Shown: positions 1 through 9,553 of the stretch, in pieces | Numbering within the stretch: the first letter of the stretch is position 1 | How the letters are laid out: the number at the start of each line of letters is the position of its first letter | Source of the DNA: Rhodopseudomonas palustris | Lineage (GTDB): Bacteria; Pseudomonadota; Alphaproteobacteria; Rhizobiales; Xanthobacteraceae | Direction of reading: 5' to 3' | Assembly (NCBI GenBank): GCA_016215605.1 | Contig: JACRJB010000043.1 | Location: 1-64,000, forward strand | Length of the DNA: 64,000 nucleotides | Position numbers and translations under genes: made by a program | Notes under the pieces: generated by a model | The model's database searches: none | Told to the model about the DNA's origin: nothing | What the model saw: the letters and a program-made list of their open reading frames with translations, nothing else

Positions 1-842
<842 letters not shown>

Positions 843-903
843 GGGGCGCGGGCCACAATTGTGGCCGAAAAGCCTCACCGCGAAGTGAGTGGCAGGTGAA
901 CGG

Positions 904-938
904 AAGGCGGCCTATGCAAAGGGCCGCCTTTTCGTTTT
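904..938 (+). terminator. Rho-independent terminator after acnA
   Basis: A perfect 9-bp stem (AAGGCGGCC at 904-912 with GGCCGCCTT at 922-930) and a 9-base loop run straight into a TTTTCGTTTT tract. It is about 60 bases after the acnA stop codon and before the DUF1223 gene, so it most likely ends the acnA transcript. Confidence 0.85.
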
Positions 939-996
939 AAGGCGCTCCCGGACGGCGGCGGAAGCCGCCGCCCCCCGCTCCCCGGCAAAGGCCCAG

Positions 997-1752
997 ATGA
1001 TCGGTGTAGATGGCTTTTCGCGATGGTCCGGCGCACTCGGTCTGTGCGCGCTGATCGCGATGGTTCGTCCCGTCGCCGCGGATCCGCGCGCGGTGGTCGA
1101 ACTGTTCACCTCGCAGGGCTGCTCGTCGTGCCCGCCCGCCGACAAGATCATCGGCGATCTCGCCGCCGATCCGTCGGTGATCGCGCTGAGCATGCCGATC
1201 GACTATTGGGACTATCTCGGCTGGAAGGACACGTTGGCGGATGCGCGCTTCAGCGCCCGCCAGAAGGCCTATTCGCAGATGCGCGGCGACCGCGACGTGT
1301 ACACCCCGCAGGTGGTGGTCAACGGCTCGGCGCATCTGGTCGGCAGCAACCGCGCCGGCATCGAGGACGCGATCAAGACCACCGAAAAGACCGTCGGGAC
1401 CATGACGGTGCCGGTGCGGATCGCGCTCAGCGGCAAGGAGATCAAGGTCTCGGTCGCGGCCGCGCCCGGGGGCGACGGCGCACGGCACGCCGAGGTCTGG
1501 ATCTGCTCGGTGTCGAAGGCGGTGCCGATCGCGATTTCCCGCGGCGAGAATCGCGGCCGCGAGGTCACCTATCACAACGTCGTTCGCAATCTGCTCAAGG
1601 TCGGCGACTGGACCGGCGTGGCCGGCAGCTGGACGGTGCCGCTGGAAAACATCGCCCATGAGGGCATCGACGCTGCTGCGGTCTATGTCCAGGACGGCAG
1701 CCGCGACAAGCCGGGACCGATGCTCGGCGCGGCTTTCACCTCACTGCACTGA
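997..1752 (+). CDS. DUF1223 family exported thioredoxin-like protein
   Basis: A 251-residue protein of the DUF1223 family, common in Alphaproteobacteria and of unproven function. It begins with a hydrophobic signal segment (about residues 10-27, ending VAADPRA), so it is probably exported. The mature N-terminus has VELFTSQGCSSCPPADK with a Cys-X-X-Cys pair (C42, C45), and a YTPQVVVNG strand-turn follows, as in thioredoxin-fold proteins. A redox role is inference. The ATG at 997 is preferred to an upstream in-frame start at 889 because 889 would put the acnA terminator inside the coding region and bury the signal peptide. Confidence 0.85.
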   Translation: MIGVDGFSRWSGALGLCALIAMVRPVAADPRAVVELFTSQGCSSCPPADKIIGDLAADPSVIALSMPIDYWDYLGWKDTLADARFSARQKAYSQMRGDRDVYTPQVVVNGSAHLVGSNRAGIEDAIKTTEKTVGTMTVPVRIALSGKEIKVSVAAAPGGDGARHAEVWICSVSKAVPIAISRGENRGREVTYHNVVRNLLKVGDWTGVAGSWTVPLENIAHEGIDAAAVYVQDGSRDKPGPMLGAAFTSLH

Positions 1753-1836
1753 GCGGGCGCATTCCCGGCTGATCGTTGGATAAGAATGGGCTGGGTCGGC
1801 GCTCGGCGCGGACGGCTGGCCGACAAAGCCCTCCCC

Positions 1837-1866
1837 AAAACAAAAAAGGCCAACTCGCGTTGGCCC
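1837..1866 (-). terminator. Rho-independent terminator of the candidate small RNA
   Basis: On the minus strand GGCCAAC - GCGA - GTTGGCC is followed immediately by TTTTTTGTTTT. The stem is perfect and the T tract strong. The next genes on both sides are on the plus strand, so this implies an otherwise unannotated minus-strand transcript. Confidence 0.7.
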
Positions 1867-1990
1867 AGGCTGGGGATTTGGCTGCTGCGTCGGACCCGAT
1901 CCCGACTGCCTCGGGGGGCTGGGGGCTGAGGAATCCGAAACCGAAGGGACCGGGCCAACGCAGTGATGATGTTCTCGCAAGCCCAGCGGG
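1838..1990 (-). ncRNA. Candidate small RNA with its own terminator (minus strand)
   Basis: This lies in a 405-base gap with no convincing gene. Read on the minus strand, GCGTTGGCCC (1961-1952) is perfectly complementary to GGGCCAACGC (1866-1857), closing a ~105-base domain. Inside is a CCCGA-CTGCC-TCGGG hairpin (1901-1915). The 3' arm also forms a 7-bp GC-rich hairpin with a GCGA tetraloop, followed by TTTTTTGTTTT (1847-1837), a textbook minus-strand terminator. No minus-strand gene lies on either side that it could serve. A closing stem, open middle and terminal hairpin resemble 6S RNA in outline, but I recognise no 6S sequence. The 5' end is a guess. Confidence 0.5.
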
Positions 1991-2157
1991 CGTTCGATGG
2001 GCGAAATTCGGGCGGTAATAAGATTCGTCTAACGAAGGCGTGAGGCGATATTTCTGTGCGACCGCCGCCGCCGCGGCCGCTCCGCTTGCTGCTTTAGGTC
2101 CCCTTGCGGCGGGCCGCGGTCGGCGCAATCATGTCACGTCAGTGACAGGAGGCGCCG

Positions 2158-2526
2158 ATGAGCTTGATTTCCGAGGAGGCCGACCCGAGCGAAAGCCGCG
2201 CAGCGGAGCGCCAGGGCGCCGCGCCGCTGCAGGGACGGGTGACGTTCAATCGCCTCGAGCTCAATCGCATCCTCAACCTCTACGGCCGGATGGTCGCCGA
2301 TGGCGAGTGGCGCGATTACGCGATCGATTTCCTCAAGGACCAAGCGGTGTTCTCGGTGTTCCGCCGCGCCTCCGAAGTGCCGATCTACCGCATCGTCAAG
2401 GATCCACGGCTGGCGCGCAAACAGGGCGCCTACAGCGTCATCGCCGCCTCCGGCCAGATCCTGCGCCGCGGCCACGACCTCGACCGCGTGCTGCTGGTGA
2501 TCGACCGCAAGCTGGCGCTGGTGTGA
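2158..2526 (+). CDS. DUF2794 family protein
   Basis: A 122-residue cytoplasmic protein of the alphaproteobacterial DUF2794 family; its function is unknown. After a charged, disordered N-terminus (residues 1-25) the conserved body includes VTFNRLELNRILNLYGRMV, the GEWRDYAIDF segment and a C-terminal strand-rich part with YRIVKDPRL. There is no membrane segment or signal peptide. The start is fixed by a strong AGGAGG ribosome-binding site 6 bases before ATG 2158. It stands alone between a small-RNA region and a repeat-filled gap. Confidence 0.85.
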   Translation: MSLISEEADPSESRAAERQGAAPLQGRVTFNRLELNRILNLYGRMVADGEWRDYAIDFLKDQAVFSVFRRASEVPIYRIVKDPRLARKQGAYSVIAASGQILRRGHDLDRVLLVIDRKLALV

Positions 2527-2645
2527 GACGCCCGAACGGCCGGTGAGGCGCGGGACCACCTGCATCACCGCCATAGGCCGTCGCCGGCGCAGCCGGGCTC
2601 GGCACGGTCGTTACGCGGATCCCTCCCGCTGCGATGGGCCGCGCC

Positions 2646-2868
2646 TAGAGCGGTTCATCGCTTGATTGAAACGATCCGACCTTGCCGAAAGCACTGAGTC
2701 CTCATCCTGAGGAGCCCGGCGAAGCCGGGCGTCTCGAAGGATGGGGCAACGCAGGGCCGGCGGCGCATGGTTCGAGACGGCGCTACGCGCCTCCTCACCA
2801 TGAGGTTGTGCGTGTGGCAGGCGTTACGGATCTTCAGCTCTGATTCGATCAGAAGCTGAATTGCTCTA
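2646..2868. repeat. Nested palindromic repeat element
   Basis: The outer ends are imperfect inverted repeats: TAGAGCGGTTCATCGCTTGA at the left matches the reverse complement of the right end, TAGAGCAATTCAGCTTCTGA. Nested inside is a second palindromic unit bounded by CTCATCCTGAGGAG (2701-2714) and CTCCTCACCATGAGG (2791-2805), with GTCTCGAAGGATG facing ATGGTTCGAGACGG. Both units look like the dispersed intergenic repeats of Bradyrhizobium and Rhodopseudomonas. I see no reading frame of note in the rest of this 518-base gap (2527-3044). Confidence 0.7.
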
Positions 2869-3044
2869 AAGCAAGCTCCTCAAAGCCCGCAACGCGGTGG
2901 CTCCGCCCTGGTATCACCCTCGCGACCGCTGCCGTCGCCAATCCGACGCAGTTTCGCGCTCAACTGCCTTCCGAACAACCGCCCCCGATTGACCGCGTCA
3001 ACGCGGCGTCAATCGTGCTGAAGCAGGGCGCCAAAGGAGACCGA

Positions 3045-4583
3045 ATGGTGATGTCGCTTGGCCCCGCCTGCCGCGTCGTGCTGGCGGCAATGATCGTCGC
3101 AACCACAATGTTCGCGCCGGTGCGCGCGCAGGACCCCGCGCCAGCCGCCGCGCAGGCCAAACCGGAGTCCGGCGGATCGCACGGCAAGGCCGCGTCCGAC
3201 GCCGAACAGCACCGGCTGCCCGCCGACTCGATCACCAAACACACTCTCGCGCTACCCGGCCGCAGCCTGGCCTTCACCGCCACCGCCGGCTCGATCCGGC
3301 TGTTCAACGACAAGGGCGAGCCGCAGGTCGACATCGCCACCACCGCCTATCAGCTCGACAACACCGATGCGCGGACGCGGCCGGTGACCTTCCTGTTCAA
3401 CGGCGGGCCCGGCGCCTCCTCGGCCTGGTTGCAGCTCGGCGCTGCCGGGCCGTGGCGGCTGCCGCTGGCGGGCGACGCGGCGTCGGCCTCGGCGACGCCG
3501 GCGCTGCTGCCGAACGCCGAGACCTGGCTCGACTTCACCGATCTCGTCTTCATCGATCCGGTCGGCACCGGCTACAGCCGTTTCGTCGCCAGCGGCGACG
3601 ACGTCCGCAAGCAGTTCTATTCGGTCGACGGCGACGTCGCCGCGATCGCACTGGTGATCCGGCGCTGGCTGGAGAAGCACGACCGGCTGCTGTCGCCGAA
3701 ATACGTCGCCGGTGAAAGCTATGGCGGCATCCGCGGCCCGCGCGTGGTGCGCAACCTGCAGACCAAGCAGGGCGTCGGCATCAAGGGGCTGATCCTGGTG
3801 TCGCCGGTGCTGGATTTCCGCGAACTCTCAGGCTCGAGCCTGCTGCAATACGTCACCCGGCTGCCGAGCATGGCGGCGGTAGCGCGGCAGCAGAAGGGGC
3901 CGGTGACCCGCGCCGCGATGGCCGATGTCGAGACCTACGCGCGTGGCGAGTATCTGGCGGATCTTGTGAAGGGCGAGGCCGATCAGGAAGCGACCACGCG
4001 GCTGTCGGACCGCGTCTCGGCGCTGACCGGCATCGACAAGACGGTCACGCGCCGGCTCGCCGGACGGTTCGACACTTCCGAATTCCAGCGCGAATTCGCC
4101 CGCGCCAGCGGCAAGGTCACCGGCCGGTTCGACGGCTCGGTGCAGGGGCTCGATCCGTTTCCGGATTCCAGCGACGCCCAGTTCGGCGATCCCTCCGCCG
4201 ACGCGCTGATCGCGCCGCTGACCAGCGCCGCGGTCGACCTCACCCGCAACAAACTCAACTGGCGGCCGGACGGCTCGTATCAGCTGCTCAACGGCGCCGT
4301 CTCCAGCCAATGGGATTTCGGCCGCGGCCGGCATCCGGTGGAATCGGTGACGCAGCTGCGCGAGATCCTCGCGGTCGATCCCAAGCTCCGCGTGCTGGTC
4401 ACCGGCGGCCTGTACGATCTCGCCGCGCCGTATTTCGGCAACCAGATCGTGCTCGACCAGCTGCCGCCGACACTGGCGCAGAACCGCGTCAGCCTGGTCG
4501 TCTATCCCGGCGGCCACATGTTCTACGCCGCCGACCCTTCGCGCCAAGCGCTGCGCGAGGACGTCAAGGCGATGATGAAGTAG
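3045..4583 (+). CDS. Secreted S10-family serine carboxypeptidase-like protein
   Basis: A 512-residue alpha/beta-hydrolase peptidase of MEROPS family S10. A signal peptide (residues 1-28, ending FAPVRAQ) points to the periplasm or outside. The oxyanion region FLFNGGPGASS, the nucleophile motif GESYGG (Ser225), an acidic site in GLYDLAAP and the terminal histidine in GGHMFY give the expected Ser-Asp-His order. The substrate is unknown. ATG 3045 is chosen because AAAGGAG lies a few bases upstream; ATG 3051 is equally possible. It is a single gene with repeats on both sides. Confidence 0.9.
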   Translation: MVMSLGPACRVVLAAMIVATTMFAPVRAQDPAPAAAQAKPESGGSHGKAASDAEQHRLPADSITKHTLALPGRSLAFTATAGSIRLFNDKGEPQVDIATTAYQLDNTDARTRPVTFLFNGGPGASSAWLQLGAAGPWRLPLAGDAASASATPALLPNAETWLDFTDLVFIDPVGTGYSRFVASGDDVRKQFYSVDGDVAAIALVIRRWLEKHDRLLSPKYVAGESYGGIRGPRVVRNLQTKQGVGIKGLILVSPVLDFRELSGSSLLQYVTRLPSMAAVARQQKGPVTRAAMADVETYARGEYLADLVKGEADQEATTRLSDRVSALTGIDKTVTRRLAGRFDTSEFQREFARASGKVTGRFDGSVQGLDPFPDSSDAQFGDPSADALIAPLTSAAVDLTRNKLNWRPDGSYQLLNGAVSSQWDFGRGRHPVESVTQLREILAVDPKLRVLVTGGLYDLAAPYFGNQIVLDQLPPTLAQNRVSLVVYPGGHMFYAADPSRQALREDVKAMMK

Positions 4584-4607
4584 TTAGTCCGACCATTGCT
4601 CATCCCC

Positions 4608-4722
4608 GTCATTGCGAGGAGCGGAGCGACGAAGCAATCCAGCCCCGTGCACTGCACTGGATTGCTTCGCGGAGCCTGTCATCGGGCGGCGCTTTGCGCC
4701 GACCCGTTGGCTCGCAGGGACG
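4608..4722. repeat. Palindromic intergenic repeat (GTCATTGCGAG family)
   Basis: It starts GTCATTGCGAGGAGCGGAG and contains GAAGCAATCCAG (4631-4642) facing CTGGATTGCTTC (4657-4668), then closes with GGCTCGCAGGGACG. The same family occurs at 54748-54828. It lies between convergent genes, so it could act as a bidirectional terminator. Confidence 0.75.
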
Positions 4723-4740
4723 GATAGGTGGGCGAACTAA

Positions 4741-5505
4741 CTACACTGTCTTCTCCGGCCAGCGGCAGAGATCGTTGATCAGGCACACTTCGCAGCGCGG
4801 CTTGCGGGCCAGGCAGGTGTAGCGGCCGTGCAGGATCAGCCAGTGATGCGCGTGCTGCATGAACTCCGGCGGGATCACTTTCTCAAGCCCGAGTTCGACC
4901 GCCAGCGGCGTGTCGCCCGGCGCCATGCCGGTGCGATTGCCGACGCGAAACACATGGGTATCGACCGCCATGGTCGGCTGGCCGAATGCCATGTTGAGCA
5001 CCACGTTGGCGGTCTTGCGCCCGGCCCCCGGCAGCGTCTCCAGCTCCTCGCGCGTGCGCGGCACTTGCCCACCAAAGTCGGTGATCAGTTTTTGCGACAG
5101 CGCAATCACGTTCTTCGCCTTGGTGCGAAAAAGGCCGATGGTCTTGATGAACTCCCGCACCCGCTCCTCGCCGAGCGCCAGCATCTTGGCGGGCGTGTCG
5201 GCGATCGCGAACAGGCTCCGCGTCGCCTTGTTGACGCCGGCGTCGGTCGCCTGCGCCGACAGCACCACCGCGACGAGGAGCGTGAATGGGTTGACGTGCT
5301 CGAGCTCGCCCTTCGGCTCCGGGTTGGCCTTGGCGAACCGACCGAAGGCCTCGCGGACCTCGGCGGCGGTCCAGCGGCGGGGGCGTTTTGGCGGCCTCGC
5401 AGGTTTGCCTCCGGTTTGCCTCGGGTTTGCCGCAAGGCTTTTGGGGGCGTTTTGGGCAGTTTTCTTGGCGGCGGGAGCAGCCACGCGGCGGGTGATCTTC
5501 GACAT
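4741..5505 (-). CDS. nth: Endonuclease III (DNA glycosylase/AP lyase)
   Basis: A base-excision repair enzyme that removes oxidised pyrimidines and cleaves the abasic site. It is 254 residues, longer than the ~211 of E. coli because of a Lys/Ala/Pro-rich N-terminal tail (residues 1-45). The helix-hairpin-helix LPGAGRKTANVV carries the catalytic lysine (K164), and VDTHVFRVGNR carries the catalytic aspartate (D182). Four cysteines C231-X6-C238-X2-C241-X5-C247 form the 4Fe-4S site. It is transcribed divergently from the DUF2244 gene with only 23 bases between the start codons. Confidence 0.96.
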   Translation of the reverse strand: MSKITRRVAAPAAKKTAQNAPKSLAANPRQTGGKPARPPKRPRRWTAAEVREAFGRFAKANPEPKGELEHVNPFTLLVAVVLSAQATDAGVNKATRSLFAIADTPAKMLALGEERVREFIKTIGLFRTKAKNVIALSQKLITDFGGQVPRTREELETLPGAGRKTANVVLNMAFGQPTMAVDTHVFRVGNRTGMAPGDTPLAVELGLEKVIPPEFMQHAHHWLILHGRYTCLARKPRCEVCLINDLCRWPEKTV

Positions 5506-5528
5506 GGGTGAGGTATAATATTCCGCAA
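5491..5528. promoter_or_regulatory. Shared nth / DUF2244 start region with a TATAAT box
   Basis: The 23 bases between the divergent ATGs (5505 minus, 5529 plus) contain a perfect TATAAT at 5514-5519. It reads as TATTAT on the other strand, so it could serve either direction. If used rightward, transcription would begin within a few bases of ATG 5529 and the message would be essentially leaderless; neither start has a clear Shine-Dalgarno. I see no good -35 element. Confidence 0.4.
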
Positions 5529-6044
5529 ATGACGACAGACAGTGATCTTGATCCGGATCGGGCCGAGCCGAAACTGTTTTCGGCGCTGCTGAAGCCGCAT
5601 CGCGCCTTGAGTCACAAGGCTTTTCTGGTGCTGATGGGGTTTCTCGGCACGATCAGCTTCGCCGCCGGCCTCGGCTTCTGGATGCTCGGCGCCTGGCCGG
5701 TGTTCGGCTTCTTCGGCCTCGATCTCTTGGCGATCTACATCGCCTTCAGGGTCAGCTTCGCCCGCGGCCGTGCCAGCGAAGAAATCTCGATGACGATCAG
5801 TGAGTTACGCGTCCGCCGCACGTCCCCGCGCGGGCAGGTCGCCGAATGGGTGCTGAACCCGCTGTGGGTCCGGCTGGAAAAGATCGTCCACGCCGAATTC
5901 GGCATCGAGCAGCTCTATCTGGTCTCCAGCGGCCGCCGCCTCAGCGTCGCCAGCTTTCTCGGCGCCGACGAAAAGGCGAGCTTCGCAAATGCCTTGACGG
6001 CCGCGCTCGAAGCCGCGCGGCGCGGTCCGGTGGTCCAGGCCTGA
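5529..6044 (+). CDS. DUF2244 family inner-membrane protein
   Basis: A 171-residue protein of the DUF2244 family, widespread in Alphaproteobacteria with no assigned reaction. After the conserved FSALLKPHRALSHKAF segment there are two adjacent hydrophobic helices (about residues 34-53 and 56-75), then a soluble C-terminal domain with WVRLEKIVHAEFG and the SGRRLSVASFLGADEK stretch. ATG 5529 is preferred over an in-frame start at 5508, because 5508 would overlap the likely TATAAT box. Confidence 0.85.
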   Translation: MTTDSDLDPDRAEPKLFSALLKPHRALSHKAFLVLMGFLGTISFAAGLGFWMLGAWPVFGFFGLDLLAIYIAFRVSFARGRASEEISMTISELRVRRTSPRGQVAEWVLNPLWVRLEKIVHAEFGIEQLYLVSSGRRLSVASFLGADEKASFANALTAALEAARRGPVVQA

Positions 6045-6103
6045 TCCCGCGAAGGCTCTGAAAACGGGTGGCCGCGGCCGCTCCGGCAGGTAACATCGGC
6101 GGC

Positions 6104-7000
6104 ATGATGAACCTCGCCCTTGCCGATCACCGCCTCGCCAAGCCCGGCCCCCGCGACGCCGCGCTCGCCGACTATGACTGCGTCCGCCGCGCCATCGCGT
6201 TCATCTCGCAGAAGTGGAAGGCGCAGCCGACGGTCGAAGCGATTGCCGACGCGGCCGGGCTGACGCCCGACGAACTGCACCATCTGTTCCGCCGCTGGGC
6301 CGGGCTGACGCCGAAGGCCTTCATGCAGGCGCTGACGCTCGATCATGCGAAATCGCTGCTGCGCGATTCAGCCAGCGTGCTCGATGCGGCGCTGGAGTCC
6401 GGCCTGTCCGGCCCCGGCCGACTGCACGATCTGTTCGTCACCCACGAGGCGATGTCGCCGGGCGAATGGAAGAGCGGCGGCGCCGGGCTGACGCTGCGCT
6501 ACGGCTTTCATCCCTCGCCATTCGGCACCGCCGTGGTGATCGCCTCCGACCGCGGCCTCGCCGGGCTCGCTTTCGCCGATCCGGGCGAAGAGCAGGCCGC
6601 CTTCGTCGATCTGCAGCAGCGCTGGCCGCGCGCCACCTGCATCCCGGATCAGGACTTCACCGCGCCGTTCGCCGAACGCGTGTTCGATCCGGCGCAATGG
6701 CGTGCCGAGCAGCCGCTGCGGGTGGTGCTGATCGGCACCGATTTCGAGGTGCGGGTCTGGGAGACGCTGCTGAAGATCCCGCTCGGGCGGGCGGTCTGCT
6801 ACTCGGACATCGCCAACCAGATTGCATCGCCGAAGGCCTCGCGCGCGGTCGGCGCGGCGGTCGGCAAGAATCCGATCTCGTTCGTGGTGCCCTGCCACCG
6901 TGCGCTCGGCAAAGGCGGCGCTCTGACCGGCTATCATTGGGGTCTGACCCGCAAGCAGGCGATGATCGGCTGGGAAGCGGGCCGGCTCGGAGCGGGCTGA
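6104..7000 (+). CDS. Ada-like protein: AraC helix-turn-helix fused to O6-methylguanine-DNA methyltransferase
   Basis: A DNA-alkylation repair protein of ~298 residues. The N-terminal ~110 residues form an AraC-type helix-turn-helix (VEAIADAAGLTPDELHHLFRRW). The C-terminal half is the MGMT domain, ending in the methyl-acceptor motif VPCHRAL (Cys264). The N-terminal zinc/phosphotriester Cys domain of E. coli Ada is missing, so it may not sense methylphosphotriesters the same way. ATG 6104 (or 6107) is preferred; a GTG at 6068 is in frame but poorly supported. Whether it still activates transcription is open. Confidence 0.88.
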   Translation: MMNLALADHRLAKPGPRDAALADYDCVRRAIAFISQKWKAQPTVEAIADAAGLTPDELHHLFRRWAGLTPKAFMQALTLDHAKSLLRDSASVLDAALESGLSGPGRLHDLFVTHEAMSPGEWKSGGAGLTLRYGFHPSPFGTAVVIASDRGLAGLAFADPGEEQAAFVDLQQRWPRATCIPDQDFTAPFAERVFDPAQWRAEQPLRVVLIGTDFEVRVWETLLKIPLGRAVCYSDIANQIASPKASRAVGAAVGKNPISFVVPCHRALGKGGALTGYHWGLTRKQAMIGWEAGRLGAG

Positions 7001-7090
7001 CCCTCCGGCCAACCGATTGACGGGGGCGGGCCGCGACCATAGGTGTGGAGAGCGCCCAAGCGCGCCCCCGCACTCAGGAAAGTCTTTGCC

Positions 7091-8605
7091 ATGCAGTCCC
7101 GTCGTCCCGTGATGCTCGTGATCCTCGATGGTTGGGGATGGCGCCAGGACCCGGCGGACAATGCCGTGCTGCAGGCCAACACCCCGACCTTCGACGCGCT
7201 GTGGGCGAACGGCCCGCATGCGTTTCTGCGCACCTCCGGCAAATCGGTCGGATTGCCGAACGGCCAGATGGGCAATTCCGAGGTCGGCCATCTCAACATC
7301 GGCGCCGGCCGGGTGGTGATGCAGGACCTGCCGCGGATCAGCGACGCCATCGCCAGTGGCGAGATCGATCGGGCGCCGGAACTGCTGGCCTTCATCGACA
7401 AGCTGCGCGCCAGCGGCGGCACCTGCCATTTGATGGGCCTGGTGTCGCCGGGCGGCGTGCATTCGCTGCAGGATCACGCCGTGGCGCTGGCGAAGATCCT
7501 GGCGAAGGCCGGAATTCCGACGGTGCTGCACGCCTTCACCGACGGCCGCGATACGCCGCCGAAATCCGCCGTCGACGACATCGCCCGGCTCCGCGCCGAA
7601 CTGCCGTCGAGCGTGCCGATCGCCACCGTCAGCGGCCGCTATTACGCGATGGATCGCGACAACCGCTGGGAGCGGGTCGGCAAGGCCTATGGGGTGATCG
7701 TCGAGGCCGACGGCCCGCGGTTTGCGAACGCCGATGCGGTGGTTGCCGCCGGTTACGCCTCCGGCGTGAACGACGAGTTCATCGTCCCGGCCGTGGTCGG
7801 CGACTACCAGGGCATGCGCGACGGCGACGGCGTGCTGTGCTTCAACTTCCGCGCCGACCGGGTGCGCGAAATCCTCGCCGCCTTGCTCGATCCGGCCTTC
7901 GCGGGCTTCGCACGCAAGCGCGTGCTGAAGATCGCGGCCGCCGCCGGCATGACGCAGTACTCGACTGCGCTGGATGCGCTGATGCGGACGATCTTTCCGC
8001 CGCAGAGCCTGGTGAACGGCTTGGGCCAGGTGGTCGCCGCCACCGGCCGGCATCAGCTGCGAATGGCGGAGACCGAGAAATATCCGCACGTGACCTACTT
8101 CCTCAATGGCGGCGAAGAAGTCCCGTATCCCGGCGAAGACCGCATCATGGTGCCCTCGCCCAAGGTGGCGACCTACGATCTCCAGCCTGAAATGTCAGCG
8201 CCCGAACTCGGCGACAAGGCGGTGCAGGCGATCGAGTCCGGCAAATATGACCTGATCGTCCTCAACTTCGCCAATCCCGACATGGTCGGCCATACTGGGA
8301 GTCTGCCGGCGGCGATCAAAGCGGTAGAGACGGTCGACACCCAGCTCGGCCGCATCGTCGCGGCGATCCGCAAGGCCGGCGGCGCGCTGCTGGTCACGGC
8401 GGATCACGGCAATTGCGAAATGATGCGCGATCCGGTCACCGGGGGTCCGCATACCGCGCACACCACCAATCCGGTGCCGGTTCTGCTGGTGGGCGACAAC
8501 GGTCCGCTATCCGACGGCCAGCTGTCCGATCTCGCGCCGACGCTGCTGAAGCTGATGGATCTGCCGCAGCCGGCGGAGATGACCGGGAAATCGCTGATCG
8601 GTTAG
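7091..8605 (+). CDS. gpmI: 2,3-bisphosphoglycerate-independent phosphoglycerate mutase
   Basis: This enzyme interconverts 3- and 2-phosphoglycerate in glycolysis and gluconeogenesis and needs Mn2+. The 504-residue length is typical. The N-terminus has PVMLVILDGWGW (metal ligand Asp), and the phosphoserine nucleophile lies in GQMGNSEVGH (Ser63). The C-terminal metal-binding segment LLVTADHGNCEMM and the GGPHTAHTTNPVP stretch are intact. AGGAAAG lies about 9 bases before ATG 7091. It converges with dapB. Confidence 0.97.
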   Translation: MQSRRPVMLVILDGWGWRQDPADNAVLQANTPTFDALWANGPHAFLRTSGKSVGLPNGQMGNSEVGHLNIGAGRVVMQDLPRISDAIASGEIDRAPELLAFIDKLRASGGTCHLMGLVSPGGVHSLQDHAVALAKILAKAGIPTVLHAFTDGRDTPPKSAVDDIARLRAELPSSVPIATVSGRYYAMDRDNRWERVGKAYGVIVEADGPRFANADAVVAAGYASGVNDEFIVPAVVGDYQGMRDGDGVLCFNFRADRVREILAALLDPAFAGFARKRVLKIAAAAGMTQYSTALDALMRTIFPPQSLVNGLGQVVAATGRHQLRMAETEKYPHVTYFLNGGEEVPYPGEDRIMVPSPKVATYDLQPEMSAPELGDKAVQAIESGKYDLIVLNFANPDMVGHTGSLPAAIKAVETVDTQLGRIVAAIRKAGGALLVTADHGNCEMMRDPVTGGPHTAHTTNPVPVLLVGDNGPLSDGQLSDLAPTLLKLMDLPQPAEMTGKSLIG

Positions 8606-8647
8606 CATCGCGCGCGGCGACATCCGCCGCGGCGATCCGCGTCGTTG

Positions 8648-9463
8648 CTAGAATTCGGCGAGCTCGAGGACGTCCATCATCGAATACAGGCCGGGCGCCT
8701 TGCCGTGTGCCCATTGCGCGGCCTTGAGCGCGCCATGGGCGAAGATCATGCGATCCTCGGCCTTGTGGGCCAGCTCGATGCGCTCGTAGGGCCCGGCGAA
8801 GATCACGCTGTGATCGCCGGTGACGGTGCCGCCGCGCAAGGACGCGAAACCGATGTCGCCGGTCTTGCGGGCACCGGTGAGGCCGTCACGGCCGCGCGCC
8901 GAATGGCTGTCGAGATCGACCTTGCGGCCCGCCGCAGCGGCCTCGCCGAGCAACAGCGCGGTGCCCGAAGGCGCGTCGATCTTGGCACGGTGATGCATCT
9001 CGACGATCTCGATGTCGAAATTGTCGCCGAGCGACTGCGCGACGCGCTTGGTCAGCGCCGCCAGCAGATTGACGCCCAGGCTCATATTGCCGGACTTCAC
9101 CACGATGGCCTGCCGGGTGACGCTCTGAATCACCGCGTTGTCGGACGACGACAGGCCGGTGGTCCCGATCACGTGCACGATGCCGCGCTGCGCCGCGATC
9201 GCCACATTGGCGATGGTGGCAGCCGGCACGGTGAAATCGAGAATGCCGTCCGCCGCCGCTGACAGCGTCCACAGATCGGCGGACAGTTCGATGCCATTGG
9301 CGGGCAGACCGGCCAGCACGCCGGCGTCCTGGCCGAGCAGCTCCGAGCCGGGCGCCTCGAGCGCGCCGGCCAGCACCACGCCTTTGGTTTCGGAAATGGC
9401 ACGCGTCAGCGCACGGCCCATCCGGCCGCCGGCCCCGGCAACGATCAGGCGCATATCGGACAT
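8648..9463 (-). CDS. dapB: 4-hydroxy-tetrahydrodipicolinate reductase
   Basis: This enzyme reduces hydroxy-tetrahydrodipicolinate with NAD(P)H in the diaminopimelate/lysine pathway, feeding peptidoglycan synthesis. It has 271 residues. The N-terminal Rossmann glycine motif is [14 protein letters not shown], the catalytic histidine-lysine block is [15 protein letters not shown], and GRxG is represented by ARGRDGLTG. It is the last gene of a minus-strand run that includes DUF1330, pyrF and an FMN reductase, though the 90-base gap to DUF1330 could hold its own promoter. Confidence 0.97.
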   Translation of the reverse strand: MSDMRLIVAGAGGRMGRALTRAISETKGVVLAGALEAPGSELLGQDAGVLAGLPANGIELSADLWTLSAAADGILDFTVPAATIANVAIAAQRGIVHVIGTTGLSSSDNAVIQSVTRQAIVVKSGNMSLGVNLLAALTKRVAQSLGDNFDIEIVEMHHRAKIDAPSGTALLLGEAAAAGRKVDLDSHSARGRDGLTGARKTGDIGFASLRGGTVTGDHSVIFAGPYERIELAHKAEDRMIFAHGALKAAQWAHGKAPGLYSMMDVLELAEF

Positions 9464-9553
9464 CGGCTCACGATCCTCATTCTAAGCGCGGTATAGCGGC
9501 GCGATGACAGCGCGGCAACTCACCGAACCGCAAAGCCACGCCGCGACCGGCGG

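Noticed and set aside
1736-2128. Minus-strand reading frame of 130 codons over the small-RNA region
   Set aside because: Low-complexity Ala/Pro/Arg composition, no ribosome-binding site, and it contains the terminator hairpin; it looks like a frame kept open by high GC.
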